The notes under the pieces: generated by a model
What the model was told of the DNA's origin: nothing
Databases searched by the model: none
Seen by the model: the letters and a program-made list of their open reading frames with translations, nothing else
Shown here: positions 33,509 to 42,262 of the stretch, piece after piece
How the letters are laid out: each line of letters begins with the position of its first letter
Numbering within the stretch: the stretch's first letter is position 1
Assembly (NCBI GenBank): GCA_937899725.1
Contig: CALCCA010000029.1
Span: forward strand, 1-52,369
Source of the DNA: an uncultured Halomicronema sp.
GTDB taxonomy: Bacteria; Cyanobacteriota; Cyanobacteriia; Phormidesmidales; Phormidesmidaceae
Reading direction: 5' to 3'
Length of the DNA stretch: 52,369 bases
Program-made: the position numbers and the translations under genes

Positions 33509-35167
33509 CTACTCAATACTGATGCCACCGACGGTTTCCGCAGGACGCGGGCGCGCGACAGTCGCCTTGGCAATCGTGCGATCGCGCTGGTGATGCGGCT
33601 GAAAATAGGCTTGCCAATCCTGAGGCGCATTCATCGTTTCGCCGCCATGCTGCGTGAGTCGCTTACGGACTTGGCACAGCACCGGGGTGTTGACACAAGC
33701 GCCGGAAATAATCACTTGCCCCTTAGTCAGCGAGGGCAGCTCTTTCAGCAAGTCGCGTCCCGCCGCCTCCACCCCATGTTTCAGACTTTCTTGATCTACC
33801 GGGTTAACAATGCGCATGAGAAATTGACTCATACACTGCGACAACACATCGGAATCCAGCTTGCCCGGTCGTTGGGTAATCAGCCCTACCCCCATACCAA
33901 ACTTGCGTCCTTCACTCAAAATCGTGCGCAGCACCTGTTTGCAACGGGCGGGCTCATGGGCGGGGGCAAAGCGATGGGATTCTTCGATCAAAATAAACAC
34001 GGGATAGGGCAAATAGGTCTCATCCTCAGCAGACACCAGTTCCTTAGCCGTGTTCATACGAGCCTGATAGCTCTGGCGTAGCACAGCAGCACAAATCACC
34101 TGTTGCTCTTCCTGGCTGATTTCGTTCATTTGCAGAACGGTCACCTGCCCCGGTTCAAACAGATCCTTGGGCGACAGGTGACTCATGCGATCGAAATAGG
34201 GAGAATTCGCAAGTTTTTCCAATTTCCAGGTAATTGCTGGGGCCGAAGACCCAATTTTGGGATTACCTTCATCGTCTTCGCTGGTATCGGCTTCTTCCAC
34301 GGCCCGAATCAGATCATTTACATCCCAGCGATAGTCACCTTGACGATGGCGTTTGAGAATCGTAAACCCTTTGTTGAGGATGGCCTGCTGGCGATCGCTC
34401 ATGTTGGGCAGCAGGGTCATGATGTCGTAATAGTCCAACGACGACATGCGAATGCGAATATCATCCGGCGTCAAAACTTTGACCTGAGGCGCGTAACCAT
34501 CTTCTCCCTGAAAGGCGAGGTGACCGCGCATATCCCCCAGCGTGCCATATTCGCCGTGGGGATCAAACACTAGCACTGCTGCTCGGTTGTAGGGGCGCAG
34601 CAGCTCTTCAATCAGCACGCCAGCCGTGTAAGATTTGCCCGATCCCGTCCCAGCCAAAATGGCCATGTGGGTACTCACCAGCTCCTTGACATCCAGCGCC
34701 ACGGGCACCGCTTCGTTAGGACGCAGCAGCAGCGAGCCCACATGCGCCCCGCCAATTTCTCCCACCTGCTTTTTGTTAACGACCTTAATCAAAGTGGTGT
34801 CATCGACCCGATAAACCTTGGCACCCGGATCCGGCGTCAACCGCGGGTTGATAAAGCCCAGCGCCGGGTGAAAGTAACCGATCACCTCAACCGTGACTTC
34901 ATAAATCTCAGGGTTGGGATAGGCAAACCCGACTAAAGCCGCGATCGCCTCTGGACTAATGCCCGTATCGGCGAAAGTGCGATCGGGCAGGTGGTCAATT
35001 AAACAGCGCGCAGAGATTTTTCCCAAAATGTCGAGGGTGTCTTCCCCTTGCTGGGCTTGGTAAGCCACAAACTCACCAATTTTGACCTCGCGGTTATCTG
35101 CCGTAATGAAGCGATATTCGTTGCCGGTTTCTCCCGGGCCTTTGACGGTGCCGATAACTTGCAGCAT
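33509..35167 (-). CDS. herA: HerA-type hexameric ATPase/DNA translocase
   Basis: About 552 residues. HAS-barrel-like N-terminus (LQVIGTVKGPGETGNEYRF, IGEFVAYQAQ), followed by the RecA-like motor. Walker A is AILAGTGSGKSYTAGVLIEE (around residue 173), and Walker B is VFILIEESHRFAP, with the Glu-Glu usual in HerA. Arg-bearing LRTILSEGRKFGMGVGLITQRP follows. HerA pumps DNA ends into the NurA nuclease in archaea; related HerA proteins also serve in phage defence with other partners. A NurA gene lies about 21 kb upstream. The ATG at 35167 is used; a TTG at 35188 would add seven residues. Not in an operon; it ends facing psbJ. Confidence 0.88.
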   Translation of the reverse strand: MLQVIGTVKGPGETGNEYRFITADNREVKIGEFVAYQAQQGEDTLDILGKISARCLIDHLPDRTFADTGISPEAIAALVGFAYPNPEIYEVTVEVIGYFHPALGFINPRLTPDPGAKVYRVDDTTLIKVVNKKQVGEIGGAHVGSLLLRPNEAVPVALDVKELVSTHMAILAGTGSGKSYTAGVLIEELLRPYNRAAVLVFDPHGEYGTLGDMRGHLAFQGEDGYAPQVKVLTPDDIRIRMSSLDYYDIMTLLPNMSDRQQAILNKGFTILKRHRQGDYRWDVNDLIRAVEEADTSEDDEGNPKIGSSAPAITWKLEKLANSPYFDRMSHLSPKDLFEPGQVTVLQMNEISQEEQQVICAAVLRQSYQARMNTAKELVSAEDETYLPYPVFILIEESHRFAPAHEPARCKQVLRTILSEGRKFGMGVGLITQRPGKLDSDVLSQCMSQFLMRIVNPVDQESLKHGVEAAGRDLLKELPSLTKGQVIISGACVNTPVLCQVRKRLTQHGGETMNAPQDWQAYFQPHHQRDRTIAKATVARPRPAETVGGISIE

Positions 35168-35382
35168 GATGCGGTTTTGCAATCCCAAATGCGGTTTTTT
35201 ACGGAAGGCAGATAGCCCATCTCTAAAACTGTAGCGATTCCACGGTGATTAGAATGAACTAAGTGACAGTAATCTATACCTAATCATTCAAATTAGTCAT
35301 ATCCAGAGACGAGATTCTCGAGTATTCTGGAATTTGAGCGCTAATTTGGGTTGACTATTAAGTAGACCTGGCAAGCCTTCCT

Positions 35383-35949
35383 ATGAATGACGCTTCCACT
35401 TCTGAACTGAATACCCCACTGGGCGATTCCTTACCGGCTGTGGAGGCTGCAGAGGACTCACTACAGGTCTCAGCCGAGAAGCTACCTGGTCGGCATCGGC
35501 GGATTTTGGCGTCGATTTCGATTCCTTGTCCGATTGAGCAAGTTTGGCAGGTGCTGACCGACTATGACTGTTTGTCAGATTTCATTCCAAATCTGACGGT
35601 GAGTCGCCGGTTAGACAGCGAAGAATCCGTCACCCTGCTAGAACAAGTGGGCACTCAATGTTTTCTCAACATTCAATTTTGTGCCCGAGTCGTCCTCAAC
35701 ATGGCTGAGCAGTTTCCCCACCGCATCGGCTTCACCATGGTGGAGGGCGATTTCAAATCCTTTGAGGGCGCTTGGCAGTTAGAGGCAGAGTCGGCAGATA
35801 GTGATACGACTCGTCTGCTTTACGAAATCACCGTATGTCCGCCGCGGGCGATTCCAGCCCTACTGATCGAGCGTCACTTGCGGCATGACTTGAGCCAAAA
35901 TCTACGCGCTATTCGTCAGCACACGATATCTGTAGCGGGCATCGCCTAA
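35383..35949 (+). CDS. SRPBCC family protein (START/polyketide cyclase-like)
   Basis: 188 residues. After a variable N-terminus (about 40 residues) the SRPBCC fold is visible: ILASISIPCPIEQVWQVLTDYDCLSDFIPNL, then the strand set leading to FKSFEGAWQLE and TRLLYEITVCPP, and the closing helix IERHLRHDLSQNLRAIRQ. This is the cyclase/dehydrase-like helix-grip family that binds hydrophobic ligands; cyanobacterial and plastid members are common, with unknown ligands. Divergent from herA with about 215 bp between. A terminator follows directly. Confidence 0.82.
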   Translation: MNDASTSELNTPLGDSLPAVEAAEDSLQVSAEKLPGRHRRILASISIPCPIEQVWQVLTDYDCLSDFIPNLTVSRRLDSEESVTLLEQVGTQCFLNIQFCARVVLNMAEQFPHRIGFTMVEGDFKSFEGAWQLEAESADSDTTRLLYEITVCPPRAIPALLIERHLRHDLSQNLRAIRQHTISVAGIA

Positions 35950-35977
35950 TTTCCGGAAACCTTGGCTCGACTTTTGT

Positions 35978-36004
35978 ACCCTACTCTTGACGAGTGGGGT
36001 TTTT
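35978..36004 (+). terminator. Terminator of the SRPBCC gene, abutting the next start
   Basis: 9-bp arms ACCCTACTC (35978-35986) and GAGTGGGGT (35992-36000, one G-U pair), 5-nt loop, then TTTT. The T-run ends 5 nt before the GTG at 36010, so the hairpin occupies the leader of the next gene. Confidence 0.72.
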
Positions 36005-36009
36005 AGTAC

Positions 36010-37002
36010 GTGGCTAAATCAAAATCCTGCCTGGCCAACGTCGCAGCCTGGTTACTATTGCTGGGCATCGTAGCCCTAACGGCGATCGCGTTCTTTTCTA
36101 GCAGCTACGGTTGGCCCATTTATCTTGAGCTACTCTCTCACTTCCAGCTGCAGTATTGGGTTTTGAGCACAATTAGCCTAGTTGGCATCGGGTTAACTCG
36201 CTGCAAAATTCCAGCCCTGATCGGCTTGACATGTGTGGCGGCATTGGCGACCCAAATCATTCCCTGGTATTTGCCGCCCAGCTTTGTGACTGCTAACAAT
36301 GGCAACTTCCGCATTTTGATTGTCAATATCAATCTAAACAACACTCAGTTCGAAGATGTTCTGGCCTTGGCTCGGCAAGAGGATCCCGATCTGGCCCTGT
36401 TTATGGAAGTTACCGATACTTGGCGCGATCGGCTGGACAGCCTGCTGACCAAGTTACCTTACTCATCGCGAGAGACCAGTCCGTATAATTTGCTGTACAG
36501 CCGATATCCGCTCAGTGATGTGCAGCTGATGCCGTTTGGCGAAAACAGCACGCCCAGCGTTGTCGGAACGGTCACTGTTGAAGGGCAAACAATTGCTTTG
36601 GTAGGCACTCATCCCTTGCCACCGGTGAAACCTTACGCTTTTCATTCCCGCAATCAGCAACTCTATGAACTGGGGCAATATGTGCAAACCGTAGACGCTC
36701 CCAAAATCGTGATTGGCGATCTCAATATCACGATGTGGTCGCCCTATTACAAACAACTGATGCGTAATACGGGCCTACAAAACGCTCGCCAAGGGTTTGG
36801 ACTGCTGCCAAGCTGGCCGACCAAAGGCACCTATCGGCAAATTCCAAATTGGGCGTCGCTCCTGTTCTCGATTCCCATCGACCATTGTTTGTTAAGCCCT
36901 GATCTGACTGTAGACAATGTCCAAATTGGCCCTAACGTCGGTTCCGACCATCGCCCTGTGATCATCGACCTGCGGTTATCGGCGTCAGGGGGCAGCCTAT
37001 GA
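36010..37002 (+). CDS. Membrane-anchored endonuclease/exonuclease/phosphatase family protein
   Basis: 330 residues. Three hydrophobic helices at the N-terminus (AAWLLLLGIVALTAIAFF, YWVLSTISLVGIGL, ALIGLTCVAALATQI), then the EEP catalytic domain: ILIVNINLNNTQ, DPDLALFMEVTD (metal Glu), ALVGTHPLPP, VIGDLNIT (Asp/Asn pair), and the final GSDHRPVIIDL (catalytic Asp-His). The active site probably faces the periplasm; substrates in this family range from nucleic acids to phospholipids and cannot be told here. Starts with GTG; no earlier ATG exists. The next gene begins 24 bp downstream. Confidence 0.85.
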   Translation: MAKSKSCLANVAAWLLLLGIVALTAIAFFSSSYGWPIYLELLSHFQLQYWVLSTISLVGIGLTRCKIPALIGLTCVAALATQIIPWYLPPSFVTANNGNFRILIVNINLNNTQFEDVLALARQEDPDLALFMEVTDTWRDRLDSLLTKLPYSSRETSPYNLLYSRYPLSDVQLMPFGENSTPSVVGTVTVEGQTIALVGTHPLPPVKPYAFHSRNQQLYELGQYVQTVDAPKIVIGDLNITMWSPYYKQLMRNTGLQNARQGFGLLPSWPTKGTYRQIPNWASLLFSIPIDHCLLSPDLTVDNVQIGPNVGSDHRPVIIDLRLSASGGSL

Positions 37003-37026
37003 TGAGGTCTGAAGACCTCAACAGCG

Positions 37027-37704
37027 ATGGCCGCCTTGCAACTAGAACGATATCAAGCCAAGACGGTGCAGGTTGATCGCCGTCGCGTTTACGAGATTAA
37101 CGGGCATCAATATCCGGGCGTGACCACGGTGCTATCAGTCACCAAACCCGCTGAGGCTCGTCAAGCCCTACAGGCTTGGCGGCAGCGAGTGGGGGTCGAC
37201 ACGGCGCAAGCGATTTCGAATAAAGCTTCTTCGGCAGGCACCCGCTTGCACAAACAAATTGCGACCTATCTCCGGGACGAACCGATCGCCATTACCCCCG
37301 ATTTATCCGGCTATTGGCAGTCCATAGAGCCGCTGCTCAACCAAGTGGAGGAAGCGCTTTTGGTGGAGGGAGCCGTGTGGCACGAGCAGGGCTATGCCGG
37401 GTTTCCGGATGCGGTGGTGGTCTATCAAGGACGGGTGTGCGTCTGCGATTGGAAAACCGCGATCAGACCGAAAAAGCTGGAATGGATTACGGACTACTTT
37501 CTACAGGTCGCCGCCTATGCCACGGCGATCGAGCAGGTTTATCAGGCCACCGGTATTCAGATCGAAGGCGCTTTAATTGCGATCGCCTTAGATGACAGTC
37601 CAGCTCAAACCTTTTGGCTCAGCAATGCTGACATCACCGACTATTGGCAGCAGTTTCGGCAACGTCTCGCCACCTACTACACGATTCGCCCTCGACAGTT
37701 CTGA
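37027..37704 (+). CDS. PD-(D/E)XK nuclease family protein
   Basis: 225 residues. Nuclease core readable as GTRLHKQI (motif with His about 75), then GYAGFPDAVVVYQGRVCVCDWKTA, giving catalytic Asp (about 128) and the D-x-K (Asp 141, Lys 143), then the Gln/Tyr helix LQVAAYATAIEQV. This matches the RecB/Cas4-like exonucleases, including the MGME1-type ones that start with a conserved YPGVTTVLS segment, also seen here. Likely a DNA exonuclease. It lies 24 bp after the EEP gene, so the two are probably cotranscribed; no CRISPR or cas genes are near. Confidence 0.82.
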   Translation: MAALQLERYQAKTVQVDRRRVYEINGHQYPGVTTVLSVTKPAEARQALQAWRQRVGVDTAQAISNKASSAGTRLHKQIATYLRDEPIAITPDLSGYWQSIEPLLNQVEEALLVEGAVWHEQGYAGFPDAVVVYQGRVCVCDWKTAIRPKKLEWITDYFLQVAAYATAIEQVYQATGIQIEGALIAIALDDSPAQTFWLSNADITDYWQQFRQRLATYYTIRPRQF

Positions 37705-37746
37705 GCTCAATCTCAGAGAGCTGGTTTTAACATCGTGAGCAGGATT

Positions 37747-38715
37747 TTAGCGTTTGGGGCCAGCGCTTTCGTGCTTTTCATAGGCGGCGACGATCCGCTG
37801 TACGAGGGGGTGGCGCACCACATCAGCCTGGGTAAGCTGGCAAAAGGCAATTCCTTCGACTCCAGCTAAAATTCGCTGAGCCACTGATAGCCCCGAAGAC
37901 TGATTCGTCGGCAGATCGGTTTGAGTCGTATCGCCCGTGACCACCATGCGAGATTTAAAGCCTAACCGGGTCAACACCATTTTCATTTGAGCCGGTGTCG
38001 TATTTTGCGCTTCATCAAGAATCACAAAGGCATTATTCAAGGTGCGCCCGCGCATGTAAGCCAGGGGCGCCACTTCGATGATGCCCCGCTCCATCAGGCT
38101 GGCCGTTTTTTCAGGATCAATCAGCTCGTGCAGTGCATCGTAGAGAGGGCGCAAATAGGGATTGACCTTTTGCTGCAGATCACCCGGCAAAAAGCCTAGG
38201 CGCTCACCAGCTTCAACCGCCGGACGAGTGAGGATGAGCCGCTCGTACTCATCATTGATCAACGCTTGCACACCGACCATAGCCGCCAAAAAAGTTTTGC
38301 CCGTGCCCGCCGGGCCGGAGCAAAAGATCAGATCGTTTTTTTGCAGCGCTTGAATATATTTTCGCTGACGAAAGGTTTTGGCTCTAACCACCTCGCCGCG
38401 TCGGGTGCGCGTAACGGATTCACTCTGAATTGCCCGCAGCTCATCCAACTGATCAGTATTGATCGCCTGCCGAGCAGTGAGAATATCGGCCCGACTAATG
38501 ACAGTGCCTTGACTCCAAAGTGGCTCCAGCGCCATCACGATTTGCTTGGCCTGAGAAACGGTACTGGCCGTGCCAGAAAACAGCAGATCGCGGCCGCGCA
38601 AGACAATCTGAGCGCCCGACTGTTGAGACAGGAGTTTAATATTTTCGTTTTGATGTCCGGAAAGGGCGATCGCACTTTCCGACGAAGGCAGATCGATGTG
38701 GGCTGTCTGCTGCAT
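37747..38715 (-). CDS. phoH: PhoH family ATPase
   Basis: 322 residues. N-terminal KH-like part (GHQNENIKLLSQQSGAQIVLRG), then the PhoH ATPase domain: Walker A FCSGPAGTGKTFLAAMVG, the LTRPAVEAGERLGFLPGDL segment, Walker B NAFVILDEAQNTTPAQMK, and sensor MVVTGDTTQTDLP. PhoH proteins are RNA-linked helicase-like ATPases; their link to phosphate starvation is family history rather than visible here. Third gene of rpsP-khpA-phoH, 24 bp after khpA, which fits an RNA or ribosome-related role. Confidence 0.95.
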   Translation of the reverse strand: MQQTAHIDLPSSESAIALSGHQNENIKLLSQQSGAQIVLRGRDLLFSGTASTVSQAKQIVMALEPLWSQGTVISRADILTARQAINTDQLDELRAIQSESVTRTRRGEVVRAKTFRQRKYIQALQKNDLIFCSGPAGTGKTFLAAMVGVQALINDEYERLILTRPAVEAGERLGFLPGDLQQKVNPYLRPLYDALHELIDPEKTASLMERGIIEVAPLAYMRGRTLNNAFVILDEAQNTTPAQMKMVLTRLGFKSRMVVTGDTTQTDLPTNQSSGLSVAQRILAGVEGIAFCQLTQADVVRHPLVQRIVAAYEKHESAGPKR

Positions 38716-38739
38716 GCATTAGCATCCCAGCGGGAAAGT

Positions 38740-39099
38740 TTAAGACTGTTTCTTTTTGGGTGGGGCCGGGCGTTCCCCGCGACGAGGTCGGGGCTGGCGC
38801 TCACCCGCACCGCCATCATCTGAGCCCGAACGCGCCTGATGGGCTGACTCCCCGTAGACATCCAGAGAAACCTTCTGGTCGTACAGCGCCGCAGTCGCTT
38901 CGAGCACCGTGCGAACGGCTTGAATATTGCGGCCCCCACGGCCAAACATCCGACCGCGATCGTCAGCAGAAAAAGCAACTCGCAACAAGACACGATGCTT
39001 GTCACCCAGGAATTCGACGTCAGTTTTAAGGTCGTCAGGAGAATCAAGGAAGGGCTTCATTAAGTAATGAACGAGCCCTTCGTAATCCGGTTTATCAGC
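38740..39099 (-). CDS. khpA: KH domain RNA-binding protein (KhpA-like)
   Basis: About 119 residues. KH domain with the GxxG loop in RGRMFGRGGRNIQAVRTVL, preceded by GLVHYLMKPFLDSPDDLK and VLLRVAFSADD. It has a basic Pro/Arg/Lys-rich tail (RPRRGERPAPPKKKQS) longer than in most KhpA proteins. Binds RNA; in other bacteria KhpA affects cell size and small-RNA biology. Position between rpsP and phoH is the usual cyanobacterial arrangement. The ATG at 39099 is preferred to an upstream TTG. Confidence 0.92.
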   Translation of the reverse strand, partial: ADKPDYEGLVHYLMKPFLDSPDDLKTDVEFLGDKHRVLLRVAFSADDRGRMFGRGGRNIQAVRTVLEATAALYDQKVSLDVYGESAHQARSGSDDGGAGERQPRPRRGERPAPPKKKQS

Positions 39100-39142
39100 C
39101 ATAGCTGCCAATCTCAATCTCGTTTCTAGATTTGCGGGGCTG

Positions 39143-39400
39143 TTATTCAGCCTCAGTCTTTAATTGCTCAAAGACATTCGCTTTCTCTAAAATGCGGCGC
39201 ACCGTTGGCGTTGGCTGAGCCCCTTGCTGCAGACGACGCACAATTCCCGGCACTTCCAACCGAGTTTCTTTCGTGCGGGGGTTGTAGTAGCCCAATTCCT
39301 CAAGGGGCAGACCATCGCGGCGAGTCGTGCTGGGCATCGCAACGATGCGATAGCTGACCTCACGCTTTTTACCAAATCGCTTCAAACGCAGCTTAATCAT
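39143..39400 (-). CDS. rpsP: 30S ribosomal protein S16
   Basis: 85 residues, usual length. Begins [20 protein letters not shown] and contains [20 protein letters not shown], the S16 signature. Assembles early on the 5' domain of 16S rRNA. First gene of rpsP-khpA-phoH, divergent from rpsA. Secure. Confidence 0.98.
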   Translation of the reverse strand: MIKLRLKRFGKKREVSYRIVAMPSTTRRDGLPLEELGYYNPRTKETRLEVPGIVRRLQQGAQPTPTVRRILEKANVFEQLKTEAE

Positions 39401-39730
39401 GAATGTTCAAATGCTTAATGACGCTAATGACCGAAAACAGTAAAACCTTGATCGCTAGGGAACAAGCTTTTTGTTTGCAAGTCTCCTATTTTATCAGGCT
39501 AAGCCGGTGCCGTGTCAACTCGCCGAAATTCACCTTCAAGAGTTTTGGGCGGACAGCACCCTCATTTTCGGGTATAATTCAAATCTTGCGGGAGCGAATT
39601 CTCTTCCGCCAAGCTTGTCTGCTCAAGTAGCAGAGCATTTTGTATCGGGCCCATGTCTCGTTTGTTAGCTCGGTCTTTGCGAACTAAGGAGAACACCCCA
39701 TCACGGAGAAAACGGTAGGTAAACATTAGC
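39401..39730. other. Divergent rpsP/rpsA promoter region
   Basis: 330 bp between two ribosomal protein genes. It contains a good rpsA promoter (39550-39578) with a long leader of about 150 nt before the rpsA ATG, which leaves room for autoregulation by S1, as known for rpsA in other bacteria; no specific structure was identified. Confidence 0.5.
39550..39578 (+). promoter_or_regulatory. rpsA promoter
   Basis: -10 box TATAAT (39573-39578), with CGGACA (39550-39555) as -35 at exactly 17 bp spacing. The -10 is a perfect consensus; the -35 matches TTGACA at four of six positions. Confidence 0.6.
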
Positions 39731-40723
39731 ATGGTCAATCAGGTAGAGCAGAAGAAGGATGCAGACATTGGGTTTACCCATGACGATTTTGCAGCACTGT
39801 TAGATAAGTACGACTATCACTTCAGCCCAGGTGATACCGTCGCCGGTACGGTTTTCAGCTTGGAGCCTCGGGGTGCACTCATCGATATCGGTGCCAAGAC
39901 TGCCGCCTACATCCCGATTCAGGAGATGTCGATCAACCGTGTTGAAGACCCTGATGAGGTTCTGCAATCCGATGAGACGCGTGAGTTCTTCATTCTCACT
40001 GACGAAAACGAAGATGGCCAGCTTACCCTGTCTATCCGTCGCATCGAGTACATGCGCGCTTGGGAGCGGGTGCGTCAGCTACAGCAAGAAGACGCCACTG
40101 TGCGCTCAGAAGTGTTTGCAACCAACCGAGGCGGTGCCTTGGTTCGCATTGAAGGGTTACGGGGCTTTATTCCCGGTTCACACATCAGCACTCGCAAGCC
40201 TAAAGAAGACTTGGTGAGCGAAGAGCTGCCTCTCAAGTTTTTAGAAGTCGATGAAGAGCGGAATCGTCTGGTTCTCAGCCATCGTCGGGCGCTGGTTGAG
40301 CGTAAGATGAATGGTCTCGAAGTCGGCGAAGTGGTTTTGGGCACGGTACGTGGCCTGAAGCCCTACGGTGCGTTCATTGACATCGGTGGCGTCAGCGGTC
40401 TGCTACACATCTCTGAAATTTCCCATGACCACATTGATACGCCCCACAGCGTGTTCAACGTCAATGATGAAATCAAGGTGATGATTATTGACCTCGATGC
40501 TGAGCGCGGCCGCATTTCACTGTCGACGAAGCAGCTTGAGCCGGAACCCGGTGACATGGTCAAGAATCCTGACCTGGTGTTTGAGAAAGCGGAAGAAATG
40601 GCCGAGAAATATCGGGAGCAGCTGCTCAAAAAGGCAGAAGCTGAAGCGGCTGAGGCGGCTGGTGGCAACGAGCCCGAATACTCTGAAGAAGAAGTTGAGT
40701 TTTCTGCCACGGAAGAAGATTAA
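39731..40723 (+). CDS. rpsA: 30S ribosomal protein S1 (three S1 domains)
   Basis: 330 residues, the short form typical of cyanobacteria and plastids, against six domains in E. coli. Three S1 OB folds are readable: GDTVAGTVFSLEPRGALIDIG (from about 35), the divergent second one around VRSEVFATNRGGALVRIEGL, and GEVVLGTVRGLKPYGAFIDIG with GLLHISEISHDHI (about 197-265). The tail is acidic (EPEYSEEEVEFSATEED). Binds mRNA leaders during initiation; cyanobacterial S1 binds upstream AU-rich regions. A clean terminator follows. Confidence 0.96.
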   Translation: MVNQVEQKKDADIGFTHDDFAALLDKYDYHFSPGDTVAGTVFSLEPRGALIDIGAKTAAYIPIQEMSINRVEDPDEVLQSDETREFFILTDENEDGQLTLSIRRIEYMRAWERVRQLQQEDATVRSEVFATNRGGALVRIEGLRGFIPGSHISTRKPKEDLVSEELPLKFLEVDEERNRLVLSHRRALVERKMNGLEVGEVVLGTVRGLKPYGAFIDIGGVSGLLHISEISHDHIDTPHSVFNVNDEIKVMIIDLDAERGRISLSTKQLEPEPGDMVKNPDLVFEKAEEMAEKYREQLLKKAEAEAAEAAGGNEPEYSEEEVEFSATEED

Positions 40724-40761
40724 CGCGCTCTGCTTTACCTGAGCATTTCGAGCTATTCGAG

Positions 40762-40793
40762 AGAGCCGTGACCTTGGGTTGCGGCTCTTTTTT
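40762..40793 (+). terminator. Terminator of rpsA
   Basis: 7-bp arms AGAGCCG (40762-40768) and CGGCTCT (40782-40788) followed by a run of six T (40788-40793). It lies 38 bp after the rpsA stop and excludes the GTG at 40768 as the start of the next gene. Confidence 0.82.
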
Positions 40794-40872
40794 GGGGGTT
40801 CAGCTCGGGTGGGCCATATCCCTCATAATGGTTTGGACGGCTTTCATCAAACTGGAGCAAAGTAGAGCGTTT

Positions 40873-41634
40873 ATGGTGACTGTGCGATGCCGCGATCGCG
40901 CTTTTGAGCAGATTGCCGCCATCCTGTGGGACAAGGACGGTACGCTAGCCGACTCTCATGCGTTTTTGAGACAGCTGGCCGAGGCACGATCGCAAGCCTT
41001 GGCCAGCAAATTCCCCCATCTTCGAGCACCGCTAATGGCGGCGTTTGGCTGCGCGGATGGCCAATACGACGCCGCTGGTTTAATGGCCGTTGGCACCCGC
41101 TACGAAAACGAAATTGCAGCCGCCACCTACATCGCGGCCACGGGCAAACCCTGGGCAGAGGCTGTGAGTCTGGCTCAGGTCGCCTTTGCAGAAAGCGATC
41201 ACCGCTTTGTGCGCAAAGCCGACTTCACCCCGCCTTTTTCCGCAATTCCCGAACTTTTGCGCCAAGGGCAACAGCAGGGCCTTAAACAAGCTGTGCTGTC
41301 AGGGGATACGACCGATCATATTGCCGATTTTCTCAGGCGCTATGATCTGCACGGGGCGGTAGATAGCTGGGCGGGTAGTGAAGCGCCACCGGTCAAGCCC
41401 GACCCGCAGATGGTGTGGACGGCCTGCGAGCAACTCGGCATCTTGCCAGAAAATTGCCTGGTCATTGGCGACTCGGCGTTAGATCAGCAAATCGCTCGCC
41501 GCAGCGGCTGTCGCGGTTTTGTTAGCGTCACCTGGGGTGGCAGTCCGGCGATCGCGGGGGCTGATGCAGTTTTAGAGCAACCCCAGCAGTGTCAGATGAG
41601 GACCTTCAATCAGCCCCTAAAGGAGCAAGTGTGA
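40873..41634 (+). CDS. HAD family hydrolase (phosphoglycolate-phosphatase-like)
   Basis: 253 residues. HAD motif I is ILWDKDGTLADS (nucleophile Asp in DKDGT), motif II VLSGDTTDHI, the Lys of motif III in APPVKPDPQM, and motif IV VIGDSALDQQIARRSG. The cap is helical (C1 type), as in phosphoglycolate phosphatases and related sugar-phosphate enzymes. Substrate unknown. The ATG at 40873 is used because the upstream in-frame start lies in the rpsA terminator. The stop overlaps the GTG of the next gene. Confidence 0.85.
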   Translation: MVTVRCRDRAFEQIAAILWDKDGTLADSHAFLRQLAEARSQALASKFPHLRAPLMAAFGCADGQYDAAGLMAVGTRYENEIAAATYIAATGKPWAEAVSLAQVAFAESDHRFVRKADFTPPFSAIPELLRQGQQQGLKQAVLSGDTTDHIADFLRRYDLHGAVDSWAGSEAPPVKPDPQMVWTACEQLGILPENCLVIGDSALDQQIARRSGCRGFVSVTWGGSPAIAGADAVLEQPQQCQMRTFNQPLKEQV

Positions 41635-42209
41635 CAACGGCAACCCAACTGTGGGCACTCAAAGAATGGGCGATCGCAGTGGCAGCGTTGGGCGCTGGCG
41701 ACCTAATTTTACTGGTGCGAAAGGGCGGCATCCATGAATCACGGCACTCGTTCAACATGCCCTGTGATCGAGCACTGTTGTTTCCCACCTACGAACATCA
41801 GCAGGCCAGCGCGCTGAGATCGCCCTTTCGAGCAGCGGTGACGCCACAGGCAGTGCCGGCACTAGGCGACAGGATGTCTTTGCCGTACTGGGCCGAGGTG
41901 ACACATCAGCTGCCGTTGGCAGGACAGGGAATTGTAGAAGCCCTGCAGCCGTTCCATATCTGGACAGACGATTGGCTAGCGGAGCGCCTCGCTTGGAAGC
42001 CAGAACGCCCCGCCTATGCGCTGTTGCTGCGCGTGCAGCGACTGATGGCTCCGGTGGACATTACCTATCAGGCTCACCATCAAGGCTGTCGTTCTTGGAT
42101 TACCCTGCAGGATGAGACGACTGAATTGCCCAACGGTGTTCCCGTCTTGTCCGATCAGGACTACCGCCGCCAAGTGACTCAAATTCAAGCGGCGATCGCA
42201 GGGGAATAA
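41631..42209 (+). CDS. DUF1802 family protein
   Basis: About 192 residues. Typical start TTATQLWALKEWAIAVAALGAGDLILLVRKGGIHE, then FPTYEHQQ and, near the end, HHQGCRSWITLQDE. DUF1802 is a cyanobacterial and bacterial family of unknown function. The GTG at 41631 has AAAGGAG 6 nt upstream and overlaps the HAD stop as GTGTGA, so translation is coupled. A GTG at 41589 lies inside the HAD gene and is less likely. Confidence 0.8.
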   Translation: MTTATQLWALKEWAIAVAALGAGDLILLVRKGGIHESRHSFNMPCDRALLFPTYEHQQASALRSPFRAAVTPQAVPALGDRMSLPYWAEVTHQLPLAGQGIVEALQPFHIWTDDWLAERLAWKPERPAYALLLRVQRLMAPVDITYQAHHQGCRSWITLQDETTELPNGVPVLSDQDYRRQVTQIQAAIAGE

Positions 42210-42262
42210 CGACAGCAAACTGTAACAAGACTCTTACCATAAGGCTGGGGAAGCGGGGAGCG

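Noticed and set aside
33590-34573. Two long frames antisense to herA
   Set aside because: They overlap the conserved HerA motor domain and show no ribosome site or family motif.
37027-37704. Cas4 identity for the PD-(D/E)XK nuclease
   Set aside because: No cysteine set for an iron-sulfur cluster and no cas genes nearby; a general or MGME1-like exonuclease fits better.
40768-40872. GTG start for the HAD hydrolase at 40768
   Set aside because: That codon is inside the rpsA terminator stem; the ATG at 40873 leads directly into the HAD motif I region.
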